Shown piece by piece: positions 46,160-60,811 of a DNA stretch of 64,000 nt. The first letter of the stretch is position 1; each line of letters starts with the position of its first letter. Where the stretch lies: assembly GCF_025024155.1 (NCBI RefSeq), contig NW_026251792.1, positions 87,181-151,180 on the forward strand. The letters are read 5' to 3'. This stretch comes from Gamsiella multidivaricata. Lineage: Eukaryota; Mortierellomycota; Mortierellomycetes; Mortierellales; Mortierellaceae. The notes under the pieces were generated by a model. That model saw only the letters and a program-made list of their open reading frames with translations. It ran no database searches and was not told where the DNA came from. Position numbers and translations under genes: made by a program.

Positions 46160-49100
46160 ATGGGCTCGTCGACAACTGTCATCGGAGGGGAGTACTTGGT
46201 CCTGGGCAAGATTGGCGAAGGCTCCTTTGGTGAGGTATTCCGAGGTAAATTGTGATAGAACCATGGTTCCATTTAAATCCCACCTGCATCCATGTTCGAC
46301 ACGGCCTCATGTCTTTACAACGCGACCCCACATTGGTTTCGCGTTGTCACACTACATGTGCTATATTGAATATCATGTCCCGTTGAATGCGTGCGACCCT
46401 TGATGCACTTGGCCATCATGCTTCTCCCCCCCCCCCCCATGCTATCTATATTTGTTGCCCATTGCCCTTGGTTCTTCTTAGTTTATGGAATATGAACCTT
46501 AAGCGAAGAGGAGGGTCACGAGTGGTCGTCTACGAAACGGGACAACTCTTTCCCCACATTGCTGACCAGGCATGGTGTCCAGCTTGGAGCGAACATGAGC
46601 TTGTTGGTCTTTTATTCGTTCATTCACTACTATCGATGCTTCATTTATGTTTGTGTATCTGTCTTTGAGAGAAAGAAAAAAAAAATACGATGGCTCGCGA
46701 TAAACTCGTCCCTCTCTGGTTTTTTTTATGAGCGATCACTAATTGGGGTTGTCTTTTAATATATCATCTGCATCAATGGTGTATGCATGAAAATAGCGAC
46801 CCATATCGCGTCGGGCGTGGACTACGCTATCAAGCGAGAGCCTATCGACGTTCCTCACCCTCAGCTGGAGCATGAAGCCAAGGTGTACGGGATCCTGGCT
46901 GGAGGAGGTAAGCTAAAGCATCTATATTTGGCCTTATACTCTCACCCCACTACCCCTTTGGTTCCCAGTGACAATTCCATGGACCACCGAGGCAGAGATA
47001 CAAAAGAGTCATGCCCTGCATTCCCCCCCTGCTCTGTGCCCTGTGCCCTTATTATATCCTATGAACAGCTGTCTCCTATTTATTTTTTGAACAAGACAGA
47101 GTACCCATACGACCCTCTACGCACTTTGTTTTTCCTTCCGCTCGATAGACGGCATTCCTAAGCTGCGTTGGTTCGGGAAGGAGGGCGTGTATAACGCCAT
47201 GGTCATTGACCTCTTGGGACCCAACCTAAAGCAAGTCAGGCGCGAGAACGAAAAGTTTCCGCTTAGTTTTGTGATTGAAGTGGGCGTTCAAGTGGCAAGT
47301 ATTAATTTTATTTTTCTTTATGTCGCGCACATGAGTAATCGTATTTTGCTTTATTCTTTGAGATGCATTAATGCTAATTATCCTAGATAATATGCGTCCC
47401 CCCATGTGTTTACTGTAAATCGTTCTATAGATCTCACATCTGAGATTCATCCACAGCAGAGGACTCGTCTACCGCGATGTCAAGCCAGAGAACTTTCTCT
47501 TGGACGTAGACATCACCCTGCCGGATGCTCCGCTGGGCAAGGACATCCATGCGCACACTCCGCCGACGTCCCTGGATCAGACCATGAGTTTCTTCAACGA
47601 CACACGTAAACGTCAGCAAAGCCTTGATTCGAATATGTCGACTTCGCCGGGGTCCCCGATCTTGGCGGCGTATGGGAAGCCTCATCTGTCGATCGTCGAT
47701 TTTGGCCTGGCTTCCCACTACCGGGATGCCTCTGGTAAACATATCCCGAACCGAGGTAGCACCAAGCACAAGGTCGGCACGGCTCGATACGCGAGCATCA
47801 ATATCCATTGTGGTCGAGGTAGGGGGGATTTATATAAATATGCGACACCAAAGAGTCGCGTCCTTGAGCATCACCACCACTATCAAGTACTGACTAACAT
47901 TTCCTATAATTTGCTCTTCTGCCTCTGCTGTGGGGGGACGAAATTTAGAACACACTCGTCGCGATGACATCGAGTCGGTCGGATACATGCTTCTCGAGTT
48001 GATGATCGGTACACTGCCCTGGTCTGGGATCTCTGCAAGAAATTCGAGGCAGGGTTGGGCCAAAATGCGAGAGATCAAGGAGGACATTGACCTCGATGAG
48101 TTGTGTGAGGGCCTTCCAAGGGGCTTCATGACCTACATTGGGTACACCCGCAGTCTGCGCTTTGATGAAGAACCCGACTACGAGTACCTCCAGAATCTCT
48201 TGCGATCGTGTGCGGGTCGAGGAGCCGAGGCGCAGACGGTCCGCTGCCATCGGGACCCGCCCAGGTCGCTGGAGAATACGTTTGGTGGGGTTCCGATCCA
48301 TCGTGGCGGGGCCTATGGTAAAGGCGATGATCCGTTCAAGTCCAGGGACCGCTGCAAACCTGAAAATCCGTTGAAAGATTGGAGGAGGAACCGACCGCAA
48401 TACAGTCCACCAAAGTCGGATCATCGCGAGTACAGTCCGACTTCGTTATGGACGACAACACCACCGGATGCAGCTGCAAAGAAGGAGTTGTTCCCGAAGG
48501 AGAAAATTGAGTGGGAGAATACGGATCCGTATCCGGATATGGGCACGGACAAGTCATGTTCGTTGTGGGGTGAGGAAAACCAGGATGCAGGTTCGAAGAA
48601 CCGAAAGTGTTCATGGGGCGAGGACGATCCGAACGCGCGATGGGGTGATGAGAGTCCCAAGACGACGTTGAAGAATCGAAAGCTGTCGTGGGGGGAGGAT
48701 GATCCGAACTCGCGATGGGGAGATGAGGAGGACGATGACGATGGTGTATCTTTCCCACCCTTTCAAATTGAATCGTTCCAGGATGAAGTGACCCCAACCA
48801 TCCATGACAACAAGCATTCGAACGGACAGTCAAAGGCGCCGGTGTCTTCAACTCAAGGATTAGGACGTCAGTTTGCTCCGCAGGATGCTCGGTTTTATCT
48901 GAGTGACCCTCCAGCAGGGTTGAAGCCACGGCTAGGCAACGGATCAGGGTTCCATCAGACGAATGGTACTCCTACTCCCCCATCAAAGGGCCGCCAACAG
49001 CAGCAGCAGCAGCAACAGCAGCAACATGGACAGGGACATGTCTATCATATGCATGCTCCGCCTGTGCACCCACTCGCCAGGGACCTCTCATCGCTTGCAG

Positions 49101-49972
49101 CAGCTCAACCGCCTTTGCCGCCATTGTCTCCAAAGTCCTTATCGGCATCGCTCTCATCACTGCATATCCGTGCGGGCACGCATGAGGAACCAGGTATCGA
49201 GCGCTCGCAAGTTGCTGCGAACCGAGGGTCCCTATCCGAGATAGGTTCTTTGCCGGCGAAGCCGACTTCTTCTGGACGCAAGACCTCGAACCCACAGGAC
49301 CGTGTTCGTGGCCGAACGGACGCTATGGGTACGGGTACGACTACGACGTCGACGAACACCAATGCTTCTGCGGCTGCATGGGATAGGGATAGTGGGCGCA
49401 ACTACGGAAACAACGGTACGCACCAACATCAACAACATCATCATCATCCCCCATCCAACAGTTACGGAAAGGGCAGAAGTGGAAGCGAGAACTGGCAGCA
49501 GGAAGGGCGACATGGGTATTCGCGGCCGGGTCGTCGACATCATCAAAACTATCACCATCAGCAGCAACAGCAGCAACAGCAGCACCATGAGGCGCCGGCA
49601 GCTGCACAGGACCACCATGCGACCATGACTGGGTGGTCTGAACCGCATGCGAGACAGAATTCGGCTCCGGGTGCGACTCGTGCGCCACAACCGGGTCACC
49701 AGCAACCTCATTTCAAGAGTAATAACTCTCTTCAGAGTTATGCGGTAGCAACCTTGCAGGCGCAGGCACATGGTCCACCACCTCCAGTGCCGCCGACCTC
49801 GCAACCGCCACCGCCACTGACTTTTGGATTGAGCGAACATCGGCGACAGTCTCGATCACGGTCTCGCAAATGCTCGAATGCGAGTCTCTCCAGCCTGACG
49901 GATCAGCATTGGGGACCGAACAGTAACAAGATCGGAAATGGCAATGGTAGCATGAGGATCAAACCAAAGTAG
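46160..49972 (+). CDS. Casein kinase 1-like protein kinase with long Q/H-rich tail
   Basis: Five exons: 46160-46244, 46797-46907, 47149-47294, 47431-47818, 47949-49972; 917 aa. The kinase domain starts at YLVLGKIGEGSFGEVFR. It has YAIKREP for the ATP-binding Lys, PKLRWFGKEG, the catalytic loop YRDVKPENFLL (as in CK1 gamma, Tyr in place of His) and VDFGLASHYRD. The CK1-type activation segment follows as VGTARYASIN, then TRRDDIESVGYMLLELM. There is no APE, as usual in CK1. Between PENFLL and VDFGLA there is an insertion of about 55 residues rich in Ser/Thr/Pro. After about residue 330 the tail is low complexity, with WGEDDPN repeats (three), poly-Gln, poly-His and Arg/Ser runs. CK1 kinases are acidophilic Ser/Thr kinases in membrane traffic and nutrient control; the target is unknown. 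Intron 3 (47295-47430) uses a GC donor (GCAAGT). Confidence 0.85.
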
Positions 49973-50402
49973 CTTTTTTATTGATGTAGAAAAAAAAAAT
50001 GAGGAAGAGGAGGAGGAGGGAGAGAGAGAGAGGGGGGGGGGGGAGGTTTTATTTTTATTTTTATTTTTGTGAAAATCGATAATAAACATCTCGTTCAGAA
50101 AACAAACACTTGGATAGTCAAGCTACTATTGTTGCTTTGTCCTTGTTGTGTGCTTTTTATTTTTTATTATTATTTTGTTTTTGTTTTTTTACGGTCCTTC
50201 CTTCTGTTCAGGAAGCCTTTCTATGTGGAGATATGCCGGTAATGGAGACGATGATGTCTTTAAAATTGTCTGTGTGCATGTGCATGTGCATGTGTGTGCG
50301 TGTGTGTGTGTGTGTTTGTGTGCATCCTCAAAACGCCTGCGAAAAGAGGTATGTAATGAAAAATAGAAAATGAAAAAAAGACGAATCCGTCGCTCTACTT
50401 GT
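49973..50402. other. Convergent gap with poly(A) signal and TG repeat
   Basis: Between the CK1-like gene (+) and the NoxR-like gene (-). It contains GAGGAG/G-run simple sequence (50000-50045), AATAAA at 50081-50086 (109 bp past the CK1 stop) and a GT/TG repeat at about 50268-50322. Confidence 0.65.
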
Positions 50403-53400
50403 CTACTCGTCATCAAAGCACCACAGCTCCATGCGATCCAGACTGCCCGTGGTCTCCACATGAACCTGCTGGGCCATCAGCCAATCCTCGTCATCGACCA
50501 TCGACAACATATGACGGTCCTCGTCCTTGTACTTCAGCTTCAGTGGTCGGCTGGACTGGAATTTTTCCTGCACCCGCTGGATCAGTTCCTGAAGAGGCGT
50601 ATCGGCCCGCACAAGGACTGCCCGCGTATCGATGTAGTGGCATTTCACACGAAGCTAACAACAGGAAAGAAAATAAAAATAATTAGGAAAACGAATGATA
50701 AAAAAAAGATTAAAAAAATAAAAATAGACGAAAGTGTTTGTATACCTTATCGCGAAGTCCAGCATAGACGGGTTCATCCAAATACGGTCCCTCAGCACCA
50801 TGCATGTATCCAGAGTGGTTTCCGTTTGGCTGTTGATAGATCCCATTACCCATCGATCCACCACTGCCTCCAGAGGCCGCACTCCGGACACTGTCTTCCC
50901 GTCGAAGGCTTCCATTTTTGCTACCCACTCTCCGCAATTCCTGGAACACAGGTGGTGTACCCGTGCGACTGGGTGGACTACTGCCATAGTTATGATTGTT
51001 GTAGTTGCCGGTCTTACTTGGCATTGGATGTGCCAGCCCCTGTCCGTTCTGTCGTCCATTTGAATTGGACCGGGTTGGTACCGGTGAGACCCGCAGATCC
51101 ATCGAGGAGGATGTCGTCGATATATTATAAGGTGATCCATTAGCCCGGTCTCCGACTGTAATCTCCTGAGCCTCAATGCTGAGTGCGTACACATGCTTTT
51201 CCAGATCATCCAGCTCATCCTGATACTGACTCCTGGTCGTCCCCCCTGCTGTTGCTGCTCCTCCTGCCGTCGTTGCTTTAGCTACCGGTGCTGCCGAGGA
51301 TGGTCCTCCAATGTTTGAGTATCCATTGAGATTCAAGGGTGCGGGTCGCTGTGCATCCGTGTTGCGACGGGAGAGGAGCGACAGCCTTGGCTCAGATCCA
51401 GCTGGGCCAAGGGATGACGGTCCTGGTCCTGCACGACGTGTTGACGCGTCCTGACCGTTATAGGAGGCTGCGTGTTCCAGCTGTGGTCTCTCGGGGTCCG
51501 TTCCTCTCCTTGCTCGTACATTCAAATTGGGACCCACTCGCTCTGTGGCTCTGCGTTGCAGACCTATGTATTTTTTTTTGATTATGAGACGAGAGCAGAA
51601 CAATTGCCCAGAAATAGACAGAATTGGTTAAAAAAATTACTCTGCTCAGGTTTTTGGAGAACAGGTTCCCCGCCGTTCGTAGTCTCTGTACTTCATGCTC
51701 TTATGCATGCATGCATGCATGTAATTTCTCGGGATTCGAGATGGTGCCGATGAATCCCAGTGATACGAGATAACACGCGTTTCTAGACTCCCCCTCATAA
51801 GCGTTATTGTTGGTTTTTTTTTTTTGCTGCTGCTGCTGCTGCCCACACATTGACGCCTGTTTTCTGCGTGCTTAGTTGAGAGCACAAACCACGGGTGGAG
51901 ACGAAAAAAATTAAGAGCAAATAAACAAAGGCGCACGAATTATGGGCTTGCTCACAGAAAATTAAAACAAAAAGAGTAATAAAAGATTGAGAGTATTCAT
52001 TCAATCCAAACCCAACCCAAGGGAATGCACGAAAATGACGAAGAAAGAGAAAAAAAAAAAGTGGTGGCAAAAGATGGAGTGGATTTTTGGAGTTGAATCC
52101 CAGGAAATAAAACGACATTGGTGCCAGACTTACCCGTAGGTGGCGTCATGGGCCGAGACTCCTCCACTGCAGCGACATTGGTAGGGCCGCTCATCTGGAC
52201 CTGCCAGGCGGACTTGCCCTGGAATCCTGCAAAGGAGTCGGACGCGTCGACGGCAGCAATGACTTTGGAGCTGCCGAGATAATCCTTCTTTTTCGAATTC
52301 TTCACTTTGGACTCTGGTGGACGATAGAGAATTCCCTGGGGCACTGTGAAGACCGTGCAGTCCTTGCCCTTGTTTCTGAGTGCCTGGTCCAGTATGTCAT
52401 GCGCCTTGGTCTGCTTTTCCCGTGATGCGCGCCAGATATCTGTCATGCCTAGATCCGTCTCCCCAAGTTCGATATAGCACAGTCCGCGGTTGTAGAGGAC
52501 CTGACAAGAGAACAGCTTGAAGTCCAGCCCCAGCTGCGTGTAGTCGATCACCATATTTCCTCGGAGATACTACAAGATACAGCCCAATTTCATATAGAGG
52601 GATGCATGCAAGAGAAATTATTAGAAACATGTCAGTTCGGTTCGTTTATAATCCCCCCACAGGAGACGACTGTCAGGAAAAAAAAAATCTGCTCTCTCGG
52701 CTCTCAGGCTGAAGCCGATTATAGATCCATTTCTCGAACGAATAGAATGCCCCGCTTGACACATTTCTCACATAATCGGCCCATGGATCAAGGCGGAAAA
52801 AAATCAAGAACAACAAACAAATACCACAGGGACTTACCAAATAAGCGTCATGAAAACAGTTGAGGGCCTTTGAATAGTCCTCGAGCGCAACATTCGCCAC
52901 ACCATTCTGAAAGTAAGCAATGGCCAAATAATTATCCAGCTTCGTGGCCTGGGCATAAGCGGCACTCTACATTGTGGTACCATGAATGGAAACAAAAGGT
53001 GATCATAGTTATTAAAACATGTAACAGCCCTGATCCAGTTCCTGGTTCAGTACGCGTTTACTTTCTTGGTTGCTTATGGCAGCAGGGGCACAAATATATA
53101 TATCTTTCTACATACCGCTCCTTCAAAGTCGCCCAAGGTAGCGAGGACCACACCGATGTTGAAATGGATCTTAGCGGAGTCTGCAATAGGCTACGTATTA
53201 AAGACGCCAGAAAAAAAAAATGGTACCATGCAGACGGTTAGACAACCAGACAGTCTTTAGTTTTTTAATGCCTCGCACTGACAGCAAGCACACGAGTGGA
53301 GCAAACACGAAAAAAGACGTCTCCCTCGAGCCTCAACCCTTGAGCGTTGAACGGGAGGAGAAGGAGGGAGCGATCTCCTTTTTGTGTGACAGAGTTAAGG

Positions 53401-53652
53401 AATGTAGTCGCAGACATGGTATTGCTAACAATTTTTATATACCTCAAAGATCTCCAGGGCATCCTCGTACAGACCCTGATCGAACGCAATCACGCCTTCG
53501 TTCCACTGGTCGAGTTCATACTAAGATGTATCCAGGTTGGGTGTTAGAGAGAGAGAGGAGTGAAGGAGGAGTCAGCAAGAGCGTTGAGTAGAATAGGTCT
53601 GCGGTTGAATTGTAAGACGAGGACAGCGATGGCGTACCTTGAGGCCAGCCAT
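50403..53652 (-). CDS. NoxR / p67phox-like NADPH oxidase regulator
   Basis: Seven exons: 53652-53638, 53520-53443, 53190-53116, 52966-52838, 52569-52134, 51563-50746, 50654-50403; 600 aa. Exon 1 encodes only MAGLK. Residues 5-150 form TPR repeats (WNEGVIAFDQGLYEDALEIF, IHFNIGVVLATLGDFEGA, YLAIAYFQNGVANVALEDY, LYNRGLCYIELGETDLGM). The segment TVFTVPQGILYRPPESKVKN with KKKDYLG follows; it corresponds to the activation region that contacts the oxidase in p67phox and fungal NoxR. A Ser/Gly/Asn-rich linker leads to a C-terminal PB1 domain from about 520 (VKCHYIDTR, LKLKYKDEDRH, DEDWLMAQQ). With Rac it should activate a NOX-type flavocytochrome that makes superoxide at membranes, used in hyphal differentiation in other fungi. 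No oxidase gene lies in this window. No SH3 domain is visible, as expected for NoxR. Confidence 0.88.
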
Positions 53653-54535
53653 TGTGCTGCAGCAGTATAGGAGGTAGTCGTTAGTTGCAGGAGGGGTTGA
53701 GGAGAGACGTTAGGGCAGATATATAAAGGTCGGAGAGGAGTATGAGGTCGTTGTTAAGGTAGAGGGGGGAAGATGAGGACAGTAGAGTGCGTAGAAGGAG
53801 AATGCAGAAAGATGGATCAAATGAAGAAGAGCGATGGTAATGAAGGGAGATGGAATGAAAGGGAATGAGAAGAGAAATAGAGTGTGTGTTGGGAATAAGT
53901 GTGAGTAAGAGAGGAGGAGGAAGAGGAGGAAGAAGAGAGGAGGAAGAAAAGAAAAAGAAGAAGAAGAAGAAGAGGGGGGAGTGGGATGGGAAGAGAGATG
54001 AGAAGGATGGGAGAAATGAAAAGAATCAGACCATGAGACTGAGATGGACGGGAAAATAAAGTAGAGGCGGCAATCGAAGAGTAACGTGTGCCTGAATTAG
54101 GAGCACTCGGCCTGATTCGCTGGCGGCTGATTGTCCTGAAACCGTATTCTAAACTTGACCTGGCTTCTTGTCTGCCCATCCCTCCCCCCCACCCCCTCCC
54201 CTTCCCTTTATTGTTCATCTCCCACACCTCGCCCTTGTTTCGAAACCCTAATAAGCGTGGTTTCCATTGTATCGCTTTCAATGGTCTATCAATGTTGTAG
54301 ATCTATTTGTACCACGGAAACAATCTTTCGCATCAGTACATTAATGACTTTGTTGAAAAGCATTCCTTGATAGGAAACAAGAACCACCACATGTGCACTC
54401 CCATGAATCATTCATCCACTCTCGTCCAACAATCAGAAAGCCTCAAGGGGCTAAAAGTAAGCGTTTTACAGCTATTAAAGATGATACATTACTACTACTA
54501 CTTCTTTCCCGTATCTCTATTACACTATGACTAGT
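53653..54535. other. Intergenic region, purine-rich
   Basis: Upstream flank of the NoxR-like gene. The segment 53760-54010 is GA-rich, with (GAGGA)n and (GAA)n runs. I see no gene. Confidence 0.55.
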
Positions 54536-57300
<2,765 letters not shown>

Positions 57301-57843
57301 GGCCTTTTGAATCAGAAGGGAAAGCACCCAAGCAGAGAACCAGGGGGAGGAGGAAAGCAGCCAGGTACAAGTTTCAGATGTGATGGTTAGCGAAGGAGTA
57401 CAAGAAAGAAAGCGATTTGCGAGGGGCTGTCGAAGGTGATGAGCGGTGGTAAGATGGATGGTGGTGTTGGTGGAAAAGGAAGAGAGAAGTAAAGGTGCGA
57501 GGGGAGAAAAGGAGGGATGCAGCTCAAGTAAACCTTGTATTTATGGCTGCAAACCTTTACACAAGTAGACGGATACCACATGGGTTTCCTGGACAGAAAA
57601 GACACCCGTTGCACAGTATCAGGTTCACACAACCCAGTCCATCCACTGCTTCGACATCTGGCCTGCTCCCAAGGAGATCGGCCAATTCCTGGTTCAGTCA
57701 ATGGACATAGCCATATAGCAATCACGTCCGTCAAATGAGTATGGACGTATCTTTTATTTGACGCGTCAAACGAAACTGACGCTTATGTACTTTGCCACTA
57801 CATGCCGCGGACTTCGCCGAACTGATCACTTTGTGTGCCACCA
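57301..57843. other. Intergenic region
   Basis: Sirtuin promoter side and the 3' flank of the next minus-strand gene. CT-rich on the minus strand near 57440-57520. No gene recognised. Confidence 0.5.
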
Positions 57844-58717
57844 TCATCCAAAGTGAGCAAAATGCCCTTTTTCACGCCGCCGGCAACGCTCGCACCCGGG
57901 ACGATAGCCCATGATGATGCTTGGTTTACCACCGGTTGCCTTCTTTTCAGCCAATTGACAGGTCTCTGATCGATATTCCTCATGACTAGAGTCCGGTCGG
58001 TAGTTTTGGTCACGATTGGTAGAGCCCTCATGGTCAATGATGCTCTCGCTAGGAGAAGAAGGAGCTGGTGACAACGAACGTATAGATAGTCCCTCTCGAA
58101 CACATTGCGGTAACTCATAATGCGCCTCAATGTCCATTGCCTGCTGATATGAGCTGAAAGATTGCGAAAAACCGGTGTTATTTGTCACCTGAAGTGGTCC
58201 AGGATCCAGAGGAGGTGTTGAAGGATCATATTGCGGTACTATGCGATACTGAAAGTAGTCCTGTCCTGGTTGCATCAATAAATAAGGCGATGCCAATCCT
58301 GCGCTGCTTGTCTCCGTGTCTAAAAATCCTGACCATCGATATGATCCCTGTGGGCTGTCCTCCCTTTTACTCCGCTTCTAAGGTGAAAGAAAAGTAGGCA
58401 CGCCATTAGCCAATAAACTTGGATCCACATCGGACAGGCCTCGGGAATATGCTCTTTACCTTGCCTGTTGACGTATCCTCGACACCAGAAGCCAATCTTT
58501 TCCGAGTCATTTGATCGGGATATGTGTAATCTGCCTGATCCTGCTGTCGAATGTCCCGTAATAGCGAATCAGTTGGCCGGGTCTGTGGATGATGACGGGG
58601 TTGAATGTGATGACAATGCTGCAGGCACTGAGGTTGCTGAAGATGATTGAAAGATTGTAGGTGGTGAAGATGGTGTCTCTGCGTACTGTGATGATACATC
58701 GTACGCTGTTTTTCCAT
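57844..58717 (-). CDS. Hypothetical protein with His/Gln-rich head and Cys-rich tail
   Basis: Two exons, 58717-58460 and 58377-57844; 263 aa. I do not recognise it. The N-terminal 60 residues are His/Gln-rich (HHLHHLQSFNHLQQPQ). The next part has a basic motif (TRKRLASG) and, across the splice, KRSKREDSPQGSYRW. The last 20 residues hold a compact conserved-looking motif, IIMGYRPGCERCRRREKGH then FAHF, with a C-x2-C pair and two His that could bind zinc. The region between is Ser/Pro-rich. It is probably a nuclear regulatory protein (inference). Another reading of the 3' end is possible if an unseen intron joins to the frame ending QFGEVRGM. It sits between the sirtuin and HP1 genes on the same strand. 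Confidence 0.6.
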
Positions 58718-59304
58718 TACAGGTGTCAAGTCAAGGCTAAGTATCTCACGGGAAAAGTGTTCTAAACAGATAAATATGATTTGAAGAGGTCAGTGGGCAG
58801 CTCCGATATGTATCATGAAGTTGTTGCTGATCCAACTTGCCCTCAAACAAGCACAGTGATGAACTATTCCTGAGACCTTCTTGGCCTCAACGAGGTAACC
58901 ATTTTATATGGCAGATATATGGCCATATTATTACCCCTCTGGCAGAGTATGCGACCGTCGAGATGACCTTTGAATCGTTTCATCGAATCCAGGAGTACAT
59001 GCTTCACATGGATGTCGCATCGATTCTCATGGCTTCTCTCATCTTGCAGAAAAAAAAAAAGGAAAAAAAGGAAAAAAACAATGGCCTTGTTTCTTTCTTG
59101 AGATTGATGGCGTAAGGAATCAAGCTGCTTACATGGTGGAGGTTGAATGTATTGATCGACCGAAGGAGCGTTTCTTGTTGTTAGGACTGGGGCTCAGGGA
59201 CGAGGATAGAGGAAGATGAAGTAGGATGAAGTGGTGTTATAATGATAAAAATGACAGTCTTTATTTTATTGCAGCCCGCAGCAGTGCGCCATGCTGTGCC
59301 CAAT
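58718..59304. other. Intergenic region
   Basis: About 590 bp between two minus-strand genes, with A-rich tracts at 59050-59080. No gene recognised. Confidence 0.5.
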
Positions 59305-60228
59305 TTACTCGTCCCCTTCATCGTCTTCGCCTTCGGCCTGAGTGAACTTGAGGTGCTTCTCGTAGAATTGGATCAGCTTCTGAGGACACTTTTGGTGTGC
59401 GTCTTCGATCGGGTGCTCCGTATCCTTGCCGTCCTTCCAGGTCAGGTGAACCGTCATCTTGTCCTTCTTCCGCGACCGCTCTACTGTCTGGACACACTCC
59501 AAGTGCTCATCCCATGAAGTCCATTCTACTGGCGGCATCCAGTCATTAGCCGCCACATCCTCATCTTTGTGGTCCTCGTTCTCTTCCTTCTTCCTCTCGT
59601 CCTCCTTGTCACTCCTATCCTTTTTGTCTTGGTGATGATCCTTCAGATCTTCATCCTTGTGGACATCATGGTCATGAGTGGCGATGTTCAGCTTTTGTTT
59701 CTTGGCTGGAGAGTCTGGAACGGGCTGCTGATCTCGAGTGTCTCTCTCGCTTGCGGATGAAGAGACCTTCTTGCGCGGCTCCATAGATTGTGAAGGAGAT
59801 GAAGCTCGCTTGACCGAAGACTGTGTACCTTTTGATCCGCTGGCTTTGTGTGCTACTGAGCTCCTCCTGACAATGTTGGGCTTCATGATACTTCCCCTTA
59901 TATCCGTTCGCCGTCCACCAGCTCGCTCCCACTCATCCCAATATTCTGCCACAAGATCCTTGCAAAAAACGGACTTCTCCCTTTCCCATGTGTTGTCGGC
60001 ATCGCTGTATCCCTTCCACTTCAAGTGGTATGATAAAACCCCTCGGTCCCGCTTGTGGCCGACGACCTTCTCTACCTCGTACACATCCTCGTTATCATCC
60101 TCCTCCTCCTCCCCCTGGTCCACTTCCTGAAGATTTTCGTCGAATTCGTCTTCCTGGTTCTTTTTGGACTTGGACTTGGTCTTGGACTTTTCGTCCCTGC
60201 GTTCGTCGCCGCTGCTGTAATCGCTCAT
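59305..60228 (-). CDS. HP1-like chromodomain protein
   Basis: Single exon, 307 aa. The N-terminus is Lys/Glu/Asp-rich. A chromodomain spans about 48-105: [35 protein letters not shown] (the aromatic cage Tyr and Trp are present), then LVAEYWDEW. The hinge is basic and Ser-rich with two runs of [14 protein letters not shown] type. A chromoshadow domain follows at about 235-298 ([49 protein letters not shown]). The order chromodomain-hinge-chromoshadow is diagnostic for HP1/Swi6, which binds H3K9-methylated nucleosomes and dimerises through the shadow domain. The acidic tail resembles the acidic patches of other HP1s. It is the second predicted silencing factor within 3 kb (see sirtuin). Confidence 0.9.
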   Translation of the reverse strand: MSDYSSGDERRDEKSKTKSKSKKNQEDEFDENLQEVDQGEEEEDDNEDVYEVEKVVGHKRDRGVLSYHLKWKGYSDADNTWEREKSVFCKDLVAEYWDEWERAGGRRTDIRGSIMKPNIVRRSSVAHKASGSKGTQSSVKRASSPSQSMEPRKKVSSSASERDTRDQQPVPDSPAKKQKLNIATHDHDVHKDEDLKDHHQDKKDRSDKEDERKKEENEDHKDEDVAANDWMPPVEWTSWDEHLECVQTVERSRKKDKMTVHLTWKDGKDTEHPIEDAHQKCPQKLIQFYEKHLKFTQAEGEDDEGDE

Positions 60229-60811
60229 TTCGGCTTTATGTATGTAGTAGTCCCATTGAGACAGGTGTGCGTGAGAGTTTGAGTAAAAAATAGTTTCGTT
60301 AGACAGTATAAAGATACAAAGTGTATATAATCAGGATTCATTGTTTTTTGCGCGCTGAGCCAATATCCATGTCTCCAGTTGATGCTTTGCTTCACCACTC
60401 TGAGTACGATGGGTTGGTGTTTTTTTGCAGGCATAAAAGGATCAGTCCAGACAAAGACCACTTCACAGATCTAGTAGAATTCTGAATCTATTGCCTATGT
60501 CTTTTTGATGTCAGAACGTCTAACGTCCAGTGTCTCCCGTGGTTGGTAGTAGCAATTCCTGGCTTCCACATACCGAAGTGGCGATGGTGATGAGTGGGGT
60601 TGCGGCTGGATCTCATTTCGCTGGCTGCATGTCTTTGTTTCGACAGAGCGCGGCGCGCGTTGTCACGTGAGCCGACTATTGACGCGTCCTCGGTTTTGCA
60701 TAGGTCAATCAGCGTGCGGTTCTGGTTTTACCCCAAGGTGGAGCAACACATATGTTCAAGTACTAACGTTTTCCGTTTTGTGTTTGCAATTGGACTATCT
60801 AGATTCAACGC

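Noticed and set aside
50370..51143. 257-codon plus-strand frame
   Set aside because: It lies antisense to the NoxR-like exons, whose TPR and PB1 motifs and splice phases are clear.
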